A stretch of DNA of 64,000 nt, taken from Aquabacterium commune (GTDB lineage: Bacteria > Pseudomonadota > Gammaproteobacteria > Burkholderiales > Burkholderiaceae_C). The notes below the pieces were generated by a model, which did not search any database, was not told the origin of the DNA, and saw nothing but the letters and a program-made list of their open reading frames with translations. The number at the start of each line of letters is the position of its first letter. Position 1 is the first letter of the stretch. Below, piece by piece: positions 62,259-64,000 of this stretch. Where the stretch lies: the NCBI RefSeq assembly GCF_004362855.1, contig NZ_SNXW01000001.1:556121-620120 (forward strand). Reading direction: 5' to 3'. The position numbers were made by a program, and so were the translations under genes.

Positions 62259-63956
62259 TCAGGCGGCCTTCTTCTCGTCGCGCAGTTCGCGGCGCAGGAT
62301 CTTGCCCACGTTGGTCTTGGGCAGGTCGTTGCGGAACTCGATGTGCTTGGGGCACTTGTAGCCGGTCAGCTGCTCGTGGCAATAGGCCTTGAGCTGGGCT
62401 TCGGTCAGGGTGCTGTCCTTGCGCACCACGAACAGCTTCACAGCCTCGCCAGACTTGTCGTCGGGCACGCCCACCGCCGCGCACTCCATCACGCCGGGGT
62501 GCAGGTTCACCACCTGTTCCACCTCGTTGGGATAGACGTTGAAGCCCGACACCAGGATCATGTCCTTCTTGCGGTCCACGATCTTCACCTGGCCCGACGC
62601 GTCCATCACGCCGATGTCGCCGGTGCGGAAGAAGTTGTCGGCGGTCATGACCTTGGCGGTCTCGTCATCGCGCTGCCAGTAGCCGGCCATCACCTGCGGG
62701 CCACGGATGGCGATTTCGCCCACGCCACCGATCTCCAGGTGCTTGCCGTCGTCGTCCATGATGGCGATCTCGGTCGAGGGCAGCGGAAAGCCGATGGAGC
62801 CGTTGAACTCGGTGTTGTCCAGGCGGTTGGCCGTGGCCACCGGCGAGGTCTCCGACAGGCCGTAGCCCTCCACGATGGCGCAGCCCGTGACCTTCTTCCA
62901 CTTCTCGGCCGTGGCCTGCTGCACCGCCATGCCACCGCCCATCGACACCTTCAGGCCGGAGAAGTCCAGCTGCGCGAAGTCGGGGTGGTTGGCCAGTGCG
63001 TTGAACAGGGTGTTCACGGCGGGGAACTGGTTGACGCGGTAGTTCTTCAGCGTCTTGATCACGCCCGGCAGGTCACGCGGGTTGGGGATCAGGATGTTCA
63101 TGCTGCCCATGCGCGCGCCCATGAAGTAGCACACCGTCAGCGAGAAGATGTGGTACAGCGGCAGCGCGCACACGGCCACAAGCGGCTCGTTGCCCAGCTT
63201 GGCCAACTCAGGCTTGAACCAGGCTTCGTTTTGCAGGATGTTGGCCACCACGTTGCTGTGCAGCAGCGTCGCGCCCTTGGACACACCGGTGGTGCCGCCC
63301 GTGTACTGCAGGAAGGCCACATCGCTGGCTTTCAAAGACGGTCGGGTGTACTTGACCGAGCGGCCCTTGGCCAGCGCGTCCTTGAACGTCAGCACCTTGG
63401 CCTTGTCGGTGGGCAGGCTGAAGGCCGGCACCATCTTCTTGACATGGCGCACCACGAAGTTCACCAGCAGGCTCTTGGGGAAAGGCAGCATGTCGCCCAT
63501 CGACGCCAGGATCACCGACTTGATCGGCGTGCGGGGCAGCACTTCCTGCAGTGTCGTGGCGAAATTCTCCAGGATGACGATGGCTTCGGAGCCCGAATCC
63601 TTGAGCTGGTGCTCCAGCTCGCGCGGCGTGTACAGCGGGTTGACGTTGACCACCACGTAGCCCGCGCGCAGCACCGCAGCGATGGCGACCACGTACTGCG
63701 GCACGTTGGGCATCATCAAGGCGATGCGGGCGCCCTTGGCCAGTCCGATGGACTGGAAATAGCCGGCCAGGGCACGCGACAGGTCATCGACCTGCTCGAA
63801 GGTCCAGTGCACGTCCATGAACGCGGCCATGTCACGCTTGGCGAACTGCTTGAAGGACTGGTCCAGCAGGTCCACCAGGGAGCTGTACTCACCGGGGTTG
63901 ATCTGATGGGGCACACCGGGTTCGTAACTGGCCAGCCAGGGCTGAGAGATCGTCAT
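62259..63956 (-). CDS. fadD: Long-chain fatty acid-CoA ligase
   Basis: 565 residues of the adenylate-forming superfamily. P-loop-like YTGGTTGVSKGA, the A5 motif EGYGLSETSPV, TGDIGVMD, and DRKKDMILVSGFNVYPNEVE with the C-terminal catalytic Lys in PKTNVGKILRREL. The N-terminal segment matches FadD (RPWLxxYxxGVPxxI-like). Activates fatty acids for beta-oxidation or uptake. Start at ATG 63956 with GAGGAAG upstream; a start 13 codons earlier is less likely. Confidence 0.95.
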   Translation of the reverse strand: MTISQPWLASYEPGVPHQINPGEYSSLVDLLDQSFKQFAKRDMAAFMDVHWTFEQVDDLSRALAGYFQSIGLAKGARIALMMPNVPQYVVAIAAVLRAGYVVVNVNPLYTPRELEHQLKDSGSEAIVILENFATTLQEVLPRTPIKSVILASMGDMLPFPKSLLVNFVVRHVKKMVPAFSLPTDKAKVLTFKDALAKGRSVKYTRPSLKASDVAFLQYTGGTTGVSKGATLLHSNVVANILQNEAWFKPELAKLGNEPLVAVCALPLYHIFSLTVCYFMGARMGSMNILIPNPRDLPGVIKTLKNYRVNQFPAVNTLFNALANHPDFAQLDFSGLKVSMGGGMAVQQATAEKWKKVTGCAIVEGYGLSETSPVATANRLDNTEFNGSIGFPLPSTEIAIMDDDGKHLEIGGVGEIAIRGPQVMAGYWQRDDETAKVMTADNFFRTGDIGVMDASGQVKIVDRKKDMILVSGFNVYPNEVEQVVNLHPGVMECAAVGVPDDKSGEAVKLFVVRKDSTLTEAQLKAYCHEQLTGYKCPKHIEFRNDLPKTNVGKILRRELRDEKKAA

Positions 63957-64000
63957 GTGTCTTCCTCGAATGGGTCGGTAACTTGCGGGCGCCACGTCAG

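Overview
The window is GC-rich chromosomal DNA of a flagellated betaproteobacterium, most likely order Burkholderiales (Comamonadaceae or Sphaerotilaceae-like). This rests on gene content and order: the rpsP-rimM-trmD-rplS operon, hemCDXY in one run, the yicC-gmk-rpoZ-spoT block, the Ser/Thr kinase plus PP2C pair beside rph-rdgB-hemW, a small SRP RNA, and -10 boxes of the TACAAT type. No insertion sequence, prophage, CRISPR array or replication origin was seen. Nearly all sequence is coding or short intergenic DNA. Several very long antisense frames exist only because of the GC bias and are not annotated.

Layout. 1-2.7 kb: 5' part of dnaE (its 3' end lies outside), divergent from trhO. 3.6-8.8 kb: a TetR-family repressor divergent from a Baeyer-Villiger-type monooxygenase, an HSL-family esterase and an SDR, with two matching operators between them, then an alpha/beta hydrolase that has lost its nucleophile serine. 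8.8-12.8 kb: two flavodoxin-fold reductases, rlmJ, and a pirin/LysR divergent pair. 12.8-19.2 kb: gluQ, orn, an M48 protease, phhB, rsgA, a small unknown protein, a CobD/CbiB-like membrane protein and a CoA-type Nudix hydrolase. 19.3-21.6 kb: the ribosomal/tRNA-modification operon. 21.9-28.5 kb: a TM2 protein, a divergent PurM-like protein, a chemoreceptor with a sigma-28-type promoter, a chalcone-isomerase-like secreted protein, the SRP RNA, aroB and dgt.

28.5-41.8 kb is the motility and surface-glycan region. Four tightly coupled minus-strand genes, less GC-rich than both flanks, encode a sugar isomerase-like protein, a nucleotide-sugar epimerase-like protein, an FAD oxidoreductase and a glycosyltransferase-methyltransferase-glycosyltransferase fusion. 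They lie downstream of a TPR/O-GlcNAc-transferase-type enzyme that sits directly against two tandem flagellin genes, fliD, fliS, fliT and a PilZ flagellar brake gene. The likely joint task is flagellin glycosylation and filament assembly. fliT carries an early amber codon.

41.8-47.3 kb: hemC-hemD-hemX-hemY, two identical tRNA-Arg(ACG) genes and a TVP38-family membrane protein. 47.4-52.4 kb: a signalling cluster on the minus strand containing a membrane histidine kinase with a LOV (blue-light) motif, an intact single-domain response regulator, a histidine-kinase-like protein lacking key catalytic residues, and a MerR-type HTH protein with a receiver whose phosphoacceptor Asp is Asn. 52.6-64 kb: greB, spoT, rpoZ, gmk, yicC, the kinase/phosphatase pair, rph, rdgB, hemW and a fadD-type acyl-CoA synthetase.

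A regulatory pattern cuts across the window: at least six genes (dnaE, trhO, rlmJ, the CobD-like gene, hemC, spoT) have a TAnnnT -10-like hexamer exactly 6 nt before the ATG and no Shine-Dalgarno sequence, as expected for leaderless mRNAs.
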